From CAYPZU01 sp964415395 (lineage in GTDB: Bacteria; Chlamydiota; Chlamydiia; Chlamydiales; SM23-39): a stretch of 64,000 nt of DNA. Positions 45,343 to 55,298 of this stretch are shown piece after piece. A program made the translations under genes and the position numbers. Location: positions 12,995 to 76,994 of the forward strand of contig CAYPZU010000002.1 in assembly GCA_964415395.1 (NCBI GenBank), given 5' to 3'. The notes under the pieces were generated by a model. The model worked only from the letters and a program-made list of their open reading frames with translations. It ran no database searches and was not told the DNA's origin. Position 1 is the stretch's first letter. Every line of letters begins with the position of its first letter.

Positions 45343-45483
45343 ACACACCTCTGTCCACAAAATCTTTGTTTGTAGTTTATAGTTTCTTTATATGGCAAGA
45401 AAAATTTCTCAACCCTCTTGCAAGGAAATGCCTTGCACATTTAAGTCTATTGTGGGATTACGTTTGGTCGGAAGGCAAAATAC

Positions 45484-48171
45484 ATGGCAAAAGAAGAGAA
45501 AATCGAAGGGTTTCCAGACGCGATCGGACCCTACTCTATCGTCCAGAGCCTCGGCCGGGGCGGGATGGGCGAGGTCTTTTTAGCGAAAGACCCGATGTGC
45601 GGCCGCCATGTCGCCCTCAAGAGGATCCGCCCCGAACTCAAAGACAACCAGACGATCCAGAGCCGTTTCCTCCGCGAGGCGAAGGTCGCCAGCGTCCTCA
45701 GCCACCCGTCGATCGTCCCGATCCTCTCCATCGAGTCGGCGCCTCCCGAGATCTACTACACGATGCCCTTCGTCGAAGGGGAGACCCTCAGGCAGATCCT
45801 CCGGACAACCCGCGAACAGGAAAAAGCGGGAGATCCCCTCCACCCGATCGGCCGCTCGATCCCGTCGCTCGCCCGCCTCTTTCTCCAGATTTGCGAAGCG
45901 GTCGCATATACCCACGCGAAAGGGATACTCCACCGCGACCTTAAGCCCGAAAACATCATCGTCGGAAAATACGGCGAAGTGATGATCCTCGACTGGGGCA
46001 TCGCCGACTTCATCGACGCGATCGAAGATCCCCTCCCCGCAAAAAAAGTGTCGGGGAAGGAAGACCTGACCCGCCCGGGGAAAATCACGGGCACCCTCGC
46101 CTACATGGCCCCGGAGCGGCTCACCGGCAAATCGTCTTCCGTGCAGACCGATATCTACGCCCTCGGCGTCATCCTCTACCAGATCCTCACTCTGCAGCTC
46201 CCCTTCCAAAGGAAAACGATCGCCGCCTTCAAAAAGCAGGTAGGCTCCGAAGAGCTGATCGACCCCGTCGAGATGGCCCCCTACCGCGACATTCCGCACC
46301 AACTCGCCGAAGTGTGCCGCAGATGCCTCGCCCGCCTCCAAACCGATCGGTATAAATCGGTCGGCGAACTGATTTCCGGACTCAAGAATTACATCGAAGG
46401 GCGCCCGGAATGGATCTTCACCGCCGAGCTCGACCGGAACCGGAAAGAGGATTGGCAGTTCCAGGAAAACATCCTCCTCGCCAAACACATCGCGATCACG
46501 CGGAACCTCGACGTCACCGAATGGGCGGCTCTCATGGTATCCAAAGGATCGTTCGCCCCCAATCTCCGGATGGAAGCCGAAGTACGCCTCGGCGCCGAGA
46601 GCCAAGGGATCGGACTTCTCCTGAGCGTCCCCGAAGCTGGCGAAAGGCAATCGCTCGAAGAGGGCTACTGCCTCTGGATCGGCTCCGAAAAACACCCGGT
46701 CTGCCAGCTGTTCCGGAACAACGTCCTCGTCATGGAAGCCAAAACGCTCTACCTCCAGCCGGAGACCTGGCATAAGATCGCCATCGAAAAATCGGACGAC
46801 CACCTGAAATTCTACCTCGACGGCAGGCTCAAGCTTAATTTCGCCAGCCACCTGCCTTTGGCAGGGACCCATGTAGGCCTTCTCCACAAAGATGGAGAAT
46901 TCGATCTCAAGAACTGGAAAATCTTCGACGGCAGCCACAATGTGATGGTCGGATGCCTCGCCGTCCCCAACGCCTTTTTAAGCCACAAGCACTACGACGC
47001 CGCCCTCCAGGAATACAGGCGGATCGGACAATGCTTCCCCGGGCGCATGGAGGGGCGCGAGGCGCTTTTCCGCGCAGGGCTCACCCTCCTCGAAAAAGCG
47101 AATGCTGAAAAATCGAAAACAGCGCAGGACAAACTCTACCACTCGGCCCTCAAGGAATTCGAAAAACTCTACCGGACCCCTGGAGCGCCTCTTGAATACC
47201 TCGGGAAATCCTACGTCTATCAGGCTCTCTCGGACGCAGAGGAAGAGGCGAAGTGCCTCGAGCTTTGCCTGAGAAAATTCCCGAAACATCCCCTTTTGCA
47301 GATCGTCAAAGAGCATATCGTCTACCGGATGCATGAGAGCTCGCTCAACAACCGCGACGCCGCCTACCGGATCATCCTCCTCGCCATCCGCCACATTCCG
47401 GACCTCCTTGAAAACGGAGACACCCGATTCCTCATCGAGAGCCTCGAGAAGAATTGGGAGCCCCTCTATTTTATCGAGCAAGCCGAAGACCGCCTCGCCC
47501 AGCTCGCCATCCAGATCGCGTTCTGGCTCGCCAAGCCGCCCATTCTCGTCGAGATCGCGCAGACGCTCCCCGCAGGATCGCCCCTTTTGAACAACGCTCT
47601 TTTCGCCCTGCTCGAACTCGAGGCGCATGAAGAGCTGAAAAAATTCCCCGCGCCTCTCGACTTCGGCGCGCTGGCCAATCCCTTCCCGGCCGAACCGGGC
47701 AAAACCGAAAGCCGCGCCCTCTACTACCTGATGCGCCAGGCGCTCAAATCGGGAAGCCTCACTCTCTTCGACGCCGCTGCGAAAAAGCTGAAAAAATGCC
47801 GCCTCCCGAAACAGGAGAGGATCGCCTTCGACGCCCTCGAAATCTGGAGCCATCTCGTCCGGCGCAGGAAGAACGAAGCCTCAGACCTGTTCCTGAAGTA
47901 TCCCAAAACCTCCCTCCAGCAGGAAACTTCGCCTCTCCACTTCCCCTTCGGAGCCTGGCTCTTCCTCGCGGAAGGGAAAGAAGCGGCCATGCGCCACTTC
48001 TCGCTCGCTCTGGAAACCCCCTACCCGCCGACGACCGCCCTCCCCAGCCTGTTCCTCACCGGCAAGATCAACGACAAAAAAGGGTGGATTGAAAAAGCGT
48101 TCTGGTGGGAGAAGAAAGAGCTCCACCGGCAAGTCGACCTTTTCTATAAGACCATTGGAAAACCCGCATGA
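45484..48171 (+). CDS. pknD: PknD-type Ser/Thr protein kinase
   Basis: 895 residues. Kinase domain ~10-300: SLGRGGMGEVFLAKD, VALKRI (Lys), HRDLKPENIIVG, ILDWGIADF (DWG in place of DFG) and GTLAYMAPERLTGKSS. Residues ~330-495 look like a concanavalin/LamG-like beta-sandwich (WAALMVSKGSFAPNLRMEAEVRLG...WHKIAIEKSDDHLKFYLDGR). The rest is helical and TPR-like (~500-895). No membrane span is obvious. Length and the valS neighbour match chlamydial PknD. Confidence 0.93.
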   Translation: MAKEEKIEGFPDAIGPYSIVQSLGRGGMGEVFLAKDPMCGRHVALKRIRPELKDNQTIQSRFLREAKVASVLSHPSIVPILSIESAPPEIYYTMPFVEGETLRQILRTTREQEKAGDPLHPIGRSIPSLARLFLQICEAVAYTHAKGILHRDLKPENIIVGKYGEVMILDWGIADFIDAIEDPLPAKKVSGKEDLTRPGKITGTLAYMAPERLTGKSSSVQTDIYALGVILYQILTLQLPFQRKTIAAFKKQVGSEELIDPVEMAPYRDIPHQLAEVCRRCLARLQTDRYKSVGELISGLKNYIEGRPEWIFTAELDRNRKEDWQFQENILLAKHIAITRNLDVTEWAALMVSKGSFAPNLRMEAEVRLGAESQGIGLLLSVPEAGERQSLEEGYCLWIGSEKHPVCQLFRNNVLVMEAKTLYLQPETWHKIAIEKSDDHLKFYLDGRLKLNFASHLPLAGTHVGLLHKDGEFDLKNWKIFDGSHNVMVGCLAVPNAFLSHKHYDAALQEYRRIGQCFPGRMEGREALFRAGLTLLEKANAEKSKTAQDKLYHSALKEFEKLYRTPGAPLEYLGKSYVYQALSDAEEEAKCLELCLRKFPKHPLLQIVKEHIVYRMHESSLNNRDAAYRIILLAIRHIPDLLENGDTRFLIESLEKNWEPLYFIEQAEDRLAQLAIQIAFWLAKPPILVEIAQTLPAGSPLLNNALFALLELEAHEELKKFPAPLDFGALANPFPAEPGKTESRALYYLMRQALKSGSLTLFDAAAKKLKKCRLPKQERIAFDALEIWSHLVRRRKNEASDLFLKYPKTSLQQETSPLHFPFGAWLFLAEGKEAAMRHFSLALETPYPPTTALPSLFLTGKINDKKGWIEKAFWWEKKELHRQVDLFYKTIGKPA

Positions 48172-48701
48172 CCCGCAAACCGACCGTCAAATCGACCCGC
48201 ACCATCTACAAAGGCTTCTTTGAAGTCCGGGAAGACCTTCTGGAGCGCGCCGACGGCCTCACCCACCCCTACGCCACCCTCATCCTCAACACCCACGCAG
48301 CCGCGATCATCGCCCAGGATACCGAAGGGCGCTGGATCCTCAACCGCGAATACCGGCACGCCACAGGCGAGTACATCCTCGGCTGCCCAGGGGGACGCCT
48401 GGAAGAAGGGGAAGACCCGATCCTCGGCGGCCAGAGGGAGCTCCTCGAAGAAACCGGCTACTGGTCGGACGAAATCGAACTCGTCGGCTGCTGCTACCCC
48501 TTCCCCGGCCTCTGCGACCAGAAAATCTACTATCTTTTCGCAAAAAACGCCGTCCGGAAAGGGCCGCAGAATCTCGACCCGTTCGAATTCATCGACATCG
48601 AGCTGAAAAGCGACGCCGAGCTGCGCCAAGAGATCCGCTCCCGCACCAACGTCGACGCCGTCCTCTGCACAGCCCTTTGGTTTAAAGACCAGTTCTGCTA
48701 A
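48168..48701 (+). CDS. Nudix hydrolase (ADP-ribose pyrophosphatase-like)
   Basis: 177 residues. Nudix box GGRLEEGEDPILGGQRELLEETGY fits GX5EX7REUXEEXGU. WILNREYRHATGEYILGCPGG before the box is the ADP-ribose pyrophosphatase arrangement. Overlaps pknD by ATGA and is followed by valS 28 bases later. Substrate is inferred only. Confidence 0.85.
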   Translation: MTRKPTVKSTRTIYKGFFEVREDLLERADGLTHPYATLILNTHAAAIIAQDTEGRWILNREYRHATGEYILGCPGGRLEEGEDPILGGQRELLEETGYWSDEIELVGCCYPFPGLCDQKIYYLFAKNAVRKGPQNLDPFEFIDIELKSDAELRQEIRSRTNVDAVLCTALWFKDQFC

Positions 48702-48729
48702 AATTTCTCGAAAAAAAAGATAGACAAAG

Positions 48730-51555
48730 ATGAGCTCTTTACCCAAAGCGTATGATCCGAAACTCGTTGAAGAAAAGTGGTACGCCTTCTGGGAAAAAGA
48801 GGGTTTTTTCCGCGCCGACCCCACATCGAATAAACCTCCCTACTGCATCGTCATCCCGCCGCCGAATGTCACCGGCGTCCTCCACATGGGCCACGCCCTC
48901 GTCGACACGCTCCAAGACATTCTGATCCGCTGGAAACGGATGCAGGGGTTCGAAACGCTCTGGGTTCCCGGCACTGACCACGCCGGCATCGCCACGCAAG
49001 CCGTCGTCGAGAAAAATCTGTTCGCCAAAACGGGCAGACGGCGCAAAGACTTCACGCGCGAAGAATTCCTCGAGCACGTGTGGAACTGGAAAGAGATGTC
49101 GGAAGGATCGATCCTCAGCCAGCTGAAAAAACTCGGCTGCTCCTGCGACTGGTCGCGGCTCCGCTTCACGATGGACGATGCAAGCAACCTCGCGGTGCGC
49201 ACCTGCTTTAAAAAAATGTACGACGACGGCCTCATCTATCAGGGCGACTACCTCGTCAACTGGGATCCCGTCACCCAGACCGCTCTCTCCGACGACGAAG
49301 TGGAGCATGAAGAGCGCGATTCATTCCTCTGGCACATCAGCTATCCCCTTTCGAACGGCAAAGACCATTTGACGATCGCCACCACCCGCCCCGAAACGAT
49401 GCTGGGCGACACCGCCGTTGCCGTCCACCCCGAAGACGACCGCTACAAGCGGCTCATCGGTCAAAAAGTGCGCCTCCCGATCACGGGACGGGAAATCCCC
49501 ATCATAGCCGACCCCTTCGTCGATCCCGCTTTCTGCTCCGGCGCCGTGAAAATCACCCCCGCCCACGACTTCACCGACTCCGAAGTCGGGCTGCGCCACA
49601 GCCTCCCGTTCCTCAACATCATGACCCCCGACGGAAAGATCAACGAGCAGGGGAAAGAATACGCCGGCCTCTTCATGGAAGAAGCCCGAGAGAAAATCGT
49701 CGCCGAACTCAAAAAACAGGGACTCCTCCTCAAAACCGACCCGCATAAACTCCGCGTCGGCCTCTCGTACCGCTCGAAAGCCGTTGTCCAGCCCTACCTC
49801 TCCAAGCAGTGGTTCGTCCGGATGAGCCAATTCAAAGAGCAGCTCATCTCCGCAGTGCGCGACAAGCGGGTCAAACTCATCCCCGCCCACTGGGAGCCCA
49901 CCTATTTCCACTGGATCGAAAATTTGCGCGACTGGTGCATCTCCCGCCAGATCTGGTGGGGCCATAGAATCCCCATCTGGTATAACAAAAAAGACCCCTC
50001 GAAAATGATCTGCTGGGACGGCGAAGGCGCCCCTTCCGAAGCTGTGAAGCATCCAGACGAGTGGACGCAGGATAGCGACGTCCTCGACACCTGGTTCTCC
50101 TCCGCCCTCTGGCCCTTCAGCACCCTCGGCTGGCCCGATAAAACCGCCGAGCTGAAAAAATTCTACCCCACCTCCGTCCTCGTCACCGGCCACGACATCC
50201 TCTTCTTCTGGGTCGCCCGGATGATCCTGATGGGCGAATACGTCCAGCATGCCGTCCCTTTCCACGAAACGTTCCTCCACGGCCTCATCTACGGAAAATC
50301 GTACTGGCGCACGACCAACGAAGGCGCGGCTGTCTACTTAAACGCCGCTGAGAAAAAGAAATACGACCTTGGCGCAGCTGTTCCCCCCGATATCGACTCG
50401 AAGTGGGAAAAAATGTCCAAGTCGAAGGGGAACGTCATCGACCCCCTCGAACTGATCGACGAATACGGCACCGACGCGATGCGGCTCGCCCTCTGCTCCA
50501 GCGTCACCCACGCCCGGCAGATCGACATGGACCGCCGCCGGTTCGAAGAGTTCAAAAACTTCGCCAACAAAATCTGGAACGGCTCCCGCTTCGTCTTCAT
50601 GAATCTCGAAGGCTTTTCGACCGAATCGCTCTGCGAAGGGCTCGACCTTTCCCTTCTCTCTCTCGAAGACCGGTGGATCCTGTCGCTGCTCAACCGAACC
50701 ATTGAAGAGACCAACCGCAGCCTGACCGAATACACCTTCGACCGGGCCGCAACCCGCGCCTATGAGTTCTTCTGGAACGATTTCTGCGCTACCTACGTCG
50801 AGCTGGCCAAGCCGATCCTCTTCGGCAAAGTCGGAACGCCCGTCCAGAAGGCGAATAAACAAAAGCTCCTCGTCATTCTCCTTTCGAACGCGATCCGCCT
50901 CATGCATCCGATTTCGCCGTTCATCACCGAAGAGATCTTCTCGCTGCTGCGCGCCCAGTTCCCGCTCATTGAAGCTCCTCGCAATTGCGATCCCTATACC
51001 CGCGAGACGTTAGCCGCACTCCTCTCCCCCGCCTGCATCGCCGCGCCCTACCCTGCACTGATCTCCTCCAAGGACATCAATCCCGAAATCGAAAAAACGT
51101 TCGAGCTCATGAACGAAATGGTCCGCGCCGTCCGCAACATTCGCGCCGAAATGCAAATTCCGCCCTCTGAAAAAACGGAGCTGCTCCTCTTCGGACCCGA
51201 ACGTTCGCATGAATGGAAAACCGCGCGCGCCCATCCTGAAATCCTCACAGCGCTCACGCCGACATCAAACATCGTCTTCGCCGACTTCGAGCCGACCTCG
51301 CCCGGCGCCAGCGCTCTCGTCGGCCACCTCAAGCTGATCATTCCCATCCCCGCCTCTCTCCTTGCAAAAGAAAAGACGCGCCTGGAAAAAGAGCGGGAAA
51401 AACTGGAAAAATTGAAAGAAAGCACCGAGGCGAAACTCTCCAACGGCGAGTTCCGCGCGCGCGCGCCCACTGAAATCGTCCAGAAGCTCGAGCAGACGCT
51501 TCATCAGACTGTGAAGCAGCTTGAAGAAATCGCCTCGAAACTCAAATCCCTCTAA
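48730..51555 (+). CDS. valS: Valyl-tRNA synthetase
   Basis: 941 residues. PPPNVTGVLHMGHAL (HIGH), GTDHAGIATQAVVEK, the CP1 editing domain (TTRPETMLGDTAVAVHPED), NWISRQ-type region (RDWCISRQIWWGHRIP) and KMSKSKGNVIDP are all ValRS landmarks. A C-terminal coiled coil (KEKTRLEKEREKLEKLKEST) completes it. Confidence 0.97.
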   Translation: MSSLPKAYDPKLVEEKWYAFWEKEGFFRADPTSNKPPYCIVIPPPNVTGVLHMGHALVDTLQDILIRWKRMQGFETLWVPGTDHAGIATQAVVEKNLFAKTGRRRKDFTREEFLEHVWNWKEMSEGSILSQLKKLGCSCDWSRLRFTMDDASNLAVRTCFKKMYDDGLIYQGDYLVNWDPVTQTALSDDEVEHEERDSFLWHISYPLSNGKDHLTIATTRPETMLGDTAVAVHPEDDRYKRLIGQKVRLPITGREIPIIADPFVDPAFCSGAVKITPAHDFTDSEVGLRHSLPFLNIMTPDGKINEQGKEYAGLFMEEAREKIVAELKKQGLLLKTDPHKLRVGLSYRSKAVVQPYLSKQWFVRMSQFKEQLISAVRDKRVKLIPAHWEPTYFHWIENLRDWCISRQIWWGHRIPIWYNKKDPSKMICWDGEGAPSEAVKHPDEWTQDSDVLDTWFSSALWPFSTLGWPDKTAELKKFYPTSVLVTGHDILFFWVARMILMGEYVQHAVPFHETFLHGLIYGKSYWRTTNEGAAVYLNAAEKKKYDLGAAVPPDIDSKWEKMSKSKGNVIDPLELIDEYGTDAMRLALCSSVTHARQIDMDRRRFEEFKNFANKIWNGSRFVFMNLEGFSTESLCEGLDLSLLSLEDRWILSLLNRTIEETNRSLTEYTFDRAATRAYEFFWNDFCATYVELAKPILFGKVGTPVQKANKQKLLVILLSNAIRLMHPISPFITEEIFSLLRAQFPLIEAPRNCDPYTRETLAALLSPACIAAPYPALISSKDINPEIEKTFELMNEMVRAVRNIRAEMQIPPSEKTELLLFGPERSHEWKTARAHPEILTALTPTSNIVFADFEPTSPGASALVGHLKLIIPIPASLLAKEKTRLEKEREKLEKLKESTEAKLSNGEFRARAPTEIVQKLEQTLHQTVKQLEEIASKLKSL

Positions 51556-51641
51556 GAAGAAATTATAACAGGATCATCGGCGCAAACGAATCCTGCCAGA
51601 TCCTGCCAGCGAAGCGGATCCTGTTAAACTTCTCTTCAATA

Positions 51642-53030
51642 TCAAGGGCCGTCGGAACCGGCGACGTAGTTCGGAAAGTTTTGGGCCGGATGGCTTTCCC
51701 AATATTCGATCAGCGGCGTCCAAAGCCGCCAGGAAAGCTCCAGCTCTTCAAATGAGACAAAGTGAGCCCCGTCCCCGCGGATCGCTTCGAGAAGAAGCGC
51801 TTCATACGGCGTCCGGTAGCTTTGAAATTCAAGATACGTTTTTTCTTTGAAGTCAGGCTCTGCGACTACAGAGATCTTTTCCTTTGGAGCAACCTCGAAG
51901 CGGAGAATCCGGATCGGCGATTTTTCTTTGAAAACGATTTCGACAAACGAAGCTTTCTTGGAGAGACGTTTTCCCGATTCGACGATGAAGGGAACGCCTT
52001 CCCAGCGCGGGCTGTTGCTTACCAGTTTTGCGCTGACAAACGTTTCCTTGTTCGACCCTTGCGGAACTCCCTGCTCTTCGCGGTAGCCGGGGACCTGCTT
52101 CCCTTCAGCCGTTCCGGCGCCGTACTGGCCCCTTTCGGCGTATTTTTCAATCTGGTTGAGCGGGAACGGCTCGAGCGACTCGAGGAAACGCACTTTCTCC
52201 TTTTGGATCTCATCCGCGGTCAAATGATGAGGAAGCTCCATTCCAATCAAACTCGCCATCTGCATCACATGGTTCTGCACCACATCGCGGACAAGGCCTG
52301 TCTGCTCCCAGAAATTGGCCCGCGTGCCGACGCCCACCTCTTCAGCCATTACGATCCGCACATGGTCGATATAGCGGCTGTTCCACACCGTTTCGATCGG
52401 GGGGTTTTCTTTGCGGAAGGCGAGCCACTGCTGCACCGACTCATAGCCGAGATAGTGATCCATCCGGAATACCTGCTCCGCCGAAAGATGGCGTGAGAGT
52501 TCAGTTTCAAGCTGGCGGGCCGAATCGAGATCGCGGCCGAACGGTTTTTCAACCACCACGCGCCCCTCCCTAAGGAGCCCTTCGCGGTCCATATTTTTTA
52601 CGATCGGGCTAAAATCTTCGGGAGGCGTCGAAAGGTAGTAAAGCGCTGTTCCAGAAACGCGTTCTGCGAGCTTCTGGTACGTTTCCTTCTCTTCAAACGA
52701 TCCTTTCAAATAAACGACGCGCCCTTTGAGCGATTCCCAAGCAGGCCGGTCTTCATTTTTCAGAAAAGCAGAAACCTCTTCCTGGAATTTCGCGTCATCC
52801 CAGTCTCTTCTTCCGATGCCGATCGTCAAAAAATCATTAGGGAGCTCTCCCTTCTTTTCGAGCTGGACAAGGGCCGGGATGATTTTGCGCTTCGCCAGAT
52901 CGCCCGTAGAGCCGAAAAGCACCAGCGTATGGGCCGTCCCCTCAACTTTATTTTGAGGTTTATCAAGCTCCGCGGAAGCCAGGAAGGAAAAAGAGGAAAT
53001 CGCAACTAAAGCGCAAACAAACTTTTTCAT
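51642..53030 (-). CDS. Exported glucose-6-phosphate dehydrogenase-like protein
   Basis: 462 residues from Met at 53030. MKKFVCALVAISSFSFLASA is a textbook Sec signal peptide (two Lys, hydrophobic core, ASA site). The mature part is a G6PD relative: LFGSTGDLAKRKIIPALVQL (NADP site), VVVEKPFGRDLDSA (substrate Lys), then RMDHYLGYESVQQWLAFRKEN, where the usual RIDHYLGKE Lys is Tyr. The catalytic His of DH is retained. G6PD is normally cytoplasmic. Loss of the Lys should greatly reduce activity in the known enzymes. Stands alone, reverse strand. Family call firm; function open. Confidence 0.85.
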   Translation of the reverse strand: MKKFVCALVAISSFSFLASAELDKPQNKVEGTAHTLVLFGSTGDLAKRKIIPALVQLEKKGELPNDFLTIGIGRRDWDDAKFQEEVSAFLKNEDRPAWESLKGRVVYLKGSFEEKETYQKLAERVSGTALYYLSTPPEDFSPIVKNMDREGLLREGRVVVEKPFGRDLDSARQLETELSRHLSAEQVFRMDHYLGYESVQQWLAFRKENPPIETVWNSRYIDHVRIVMAEEVGVGTRANFWEQTGLVRDVVQNHVMQMASLIGMELPHHLTADEIQKEKVRFLESLEPFPLNQIEKYAERGQYGAGTAEGKQVPGYREEQGVPQGSNKETFVSAKLVSNSPRWEGVPFIVESGKRLSKKASFVEIVFKEKSPIRILRFEVAPKEKISVVAEPDFKEKTYLEFQSYRTPYEALLLEAIRGDGAHFVSFEELELSWRLWTPLIEYWESHPAQNFPNYVAGSDGP

Positions 53031-53125
53031 AATAAACCCCAATCAATCGACTAGAGTTTACTTTCTTTACACAATATTTTCAATTTATAGACAATATTTT
53101 AATCCCTCCATCAGGGAGGGATTCT

Positions 53126-53749
53126 TTATTGAGATTTTTGATATGCGTAATAGGAGGCTGCAGCCACTGAGGCTCCAAGAAGGGCGGGGCAGTTTTCTTT
53201 AAACCATCGCACGTTCTTTAAAGCATTTTCTCCAGCCCTTTCTATCACCTCGCCTGAGACCAATCCGACAGCTTTAAAGGTTGAATGGGTTGCATTCAAG
53301 AATGCTTTAGAGCCATCGACTCCGGCCTTTGCAGTAGCGCGCAACAAGGGAGGTCCGTATTGGCAAACTGCGGTTTTCACGCTCTTTGCTGCCTGAGCGG
53401 CTCTCGAGCTAAGCGTGGAGCAAAAATTTCTGCATTTATAACAACGGGGAAGGACAGGGGGACTTTTGATTGGCCCAGTATAGATTCCTACAGCTAATTG
53501 CTCGGAAGGCAGAACCTCTCCTCCCTTCTCTTCCTTAAGTTCCTCATAAGGAACCCGGCAGGTGAATTCCCTTCCGTCAGCCGTCTGAACGGTCAAGTCC
53601 GTTCCCCTGCCAGCAAAAACCCGAAGCCGCACTCCCTCGACCCGGATGCTTGGATCCTGAGGATTTTCGAGCGTCGCTCTCTCAGGATTTCCGTTCCTGA
53701 CGTAGGCAACTGTATCGCGAGACACATAATAACTAGCTTCAATTGTCAT
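53126..53749 (-). CDS. Hypothetical protein
   Basis: 207 residues, unrecognised. The N-terminal ~95 residues look like beta strands (YVSRDTVAYVRNG, RLRVFAGRGTDLTVQTADG). A short Cys run (CYKCRNFC) is followed by an Ala/Lys-rich helical half and a C-terminal hydrophobic stretch (ALLGASVAAASYYAYQ). The start is preceded by AT-rich DNA. No signal peptide. Confidence 0.55.
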   Translation of the reverse strand: MTIEASYYVSRDTVAYVRNGNPERATLENPQDPSIRVEGVRLRVFAGRGTDLTVQTADGREFTCRVPYEELKEEKGGEVLPSEQLAVGIYTGPIKSPPVLPRCYKCRNFCSTLSSRAAQAAKSVKTAVCQYGPPLLRATAKAGVDGSKAFLNATHSTFKAVGLVSGEVIERAGENALKNVRWFKENCPALLGASVAAASYYAYQKSQ

Positions 53750-53881
53750 GATTCACCAAAATTAATTGCATAAATTATAAAATAAAATATTAAATTAACT
53801 ACAAAGAACAATCACGAAACACATAAAGATGAATTACGGGATATGACTAAGCAGGCGTCGCAAAGAACCTCGGGAACAAAA

Positions 53882-53901
53882 TTACAGGATCCATCCTGTA
53901 A
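53882..53901. repeat. Palindrome TTACAGGAT-CC-ATCCTGTAA
   Basis: Perfect 9-bp stem with a 2-base centre, beyond the symporter stop; the TTACAGGAT arm recurs in element C (42605) and near 51570-51625, so a dispersed repeat family is likely. A terminator role is possible. Confidence 0.55.
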
Positions 53902-53936
53902 ATCTCTCTTCAAATCAGAGCGTCAGGATTCAGCGG

Positions 53937-55298
53937 TTAGCGGCTGAGGGCTTTTTCGCGGGCCACAACGTCGAAGAAGGCGCGGCTTTCTTTCACCACC
54001 ACAGGGGCGAGGAAGAGAAGCCCGATCAGGTTCGGGAACGCCATGAGGCCGTTCATGATATCGACGAGCGCCCAGACGACATCGAGGCTCAATACCGAGC
54101 CAGCGACGACGACAGCGATGAAGAGAATCCGGAAAGGGAGAAGGAAGCGGGTGCCGAAGAGATACTCCAGGCACTTTTCCCCGTAATACGACCAGCCGAG
54201 AATCGTCGAGTAGCCGAAGAGAATAATGCTGATCGCGACGATCCAGGAGCCGCCCGGGATCACCGACTCAAACGCCCGGATCACCAGCGGTGCGCCATTG
54301 AGAGCTGCGCCCTCAGAGTCTGCGGAGCCGAAGACGCCCGTCACGCATATGACGAGTACCGTGATTGTGCAGACGATAAAGCTGGAGAGGAAGACGCCGG
54401 TCATCGAGATGAGGGCCTGCCTGCCGGGAAAATCGGTTTTTGCCGCCGCTGCTGCGATCGGCGCGCTGCCGAGACCTGCCTCATTGGAGGAGATCCCGCG
54501 CACAATCCCGAGTTGGAGGGCCGTCATGACGCCTGCGCCGAGGAAGCCGCCAACGGCTGCGTGGCCGGTGAAAGCGTTCCGAAAAATCAGATAGAGGCTC
54601 TCGGGGATGAGATGCGCTTTCAGAGTTAAAATGACGAGTCCGCCGCCGATGTAGATGAGCGCCATGATGGGGACGAGATAGGCGTTCACCTTTCCGAGCG
54701 AACGGATGCCGCCTAAAATCACCGCGGCGGTGAGAATGGAAAGAACAATTCCGGTCCAAAGCGGCGGCACCTGGAAGAGTTCGTAGACGGCGGCGGCGAT
54801 CGAATTGGATTGCGTGAGATTGCCGCCTGCAAAAGCCGAAAGAGTGCCGCAGATGGCAAAAAGAGAGGCGAGCCATTTCCAGCCGAGCCCCTGCTCGATA
54901 TAGTGCATCGGGCCTCCGGCCATTCGGCCTTTTTCATCTACTTTGCGGAATTTAACGGCGAGAATCGCCTCCGCGTACTTCGTCACCATTCCAATGAGAG
55001 CGACGACCCACATCCAGAAAATCGCGCCGAAGCCGCCGGCCATCACGGCAGTCGCCATCCCGGCGATGCTGCCGATCCCGATCGTCGCAGCAAGGGCCAT
55101 CATAAGCGACTGAAATTGGCTGATGTCCCCTTCTGCTTTATCGTCGTTTCGGGAAAAGGCGAGTTTCAATGCGTAAGGGAGATAGCGCACCTGCATCGCT
55201 TTGAGACGCACGGTCAAATAGATCCCGACGCCAAGCAAAACATAAATCAGGAATCCTTCCCAGAGGAAGCGGTCAAACGCAAGGAGGAAGTCTTTCAT
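53937..55298 (-). CDS. Alanine/glycine:cation symporter (AGCS), copy 2
   Basis: 453 residues, about ten membrane spans. VGIYLTVRLKAMQVRYL, GDISQFQSLMMALAATIGIGSIAGMATAV and SNEAGLGSAPIAAAAAKTDFPGRQALISMTGVF are AGCS (DagA/AlsT) signatures. Imports alanine or glycine with Na+. Overlaps copy 1 by ATGA. Chlamydia also has two dagA-like genes. Confidence 0.92.
   Translation of the reverse strand: MKDFLLAFDRFLWEGFLIYVLLGVGIYLTVRLKAMQVRYLPYALKLAFSRNDDKAEGDISQFQSLMMALAATIGIGSIAGMATAVMAGGFGAIFWMWVVALIGMVTKYAEAILAVKFRKVDEKGRMAGGPMHYIEQGLGWKWLASLFAICGTLSAFAGGNLTQSNSIAAAVYELFQVPPLWTGIVLSILTAAVILGGIRSLGKVNAYLVPIMALIYIGGGLVILTLKAHLIPESLYLIFRNAFTGHAAVGGFLGAGVMTALQLGIVRGISSNEAGLGSAPIAAAAAKTDFPGRQALISMTGVFLSSFIVCTITVLVICVTGVFGSADSEGAALNGAPLVIRAFESVIPGGSWIVAISIILFGYSTILGWSYYGEKCLEYLFGTRFLLPFRILFIAVVVAGSVLSLDVVWALVDIMNGLMAFPNLIGLLFLAPVVVKESRAFFDVVAREKALSR

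Noticed and set aside
45580..46938. 452-codon reverse frame opposite pknD
   Set aside because: Antisense of the kinase domain; composition is that of a shadow frame.
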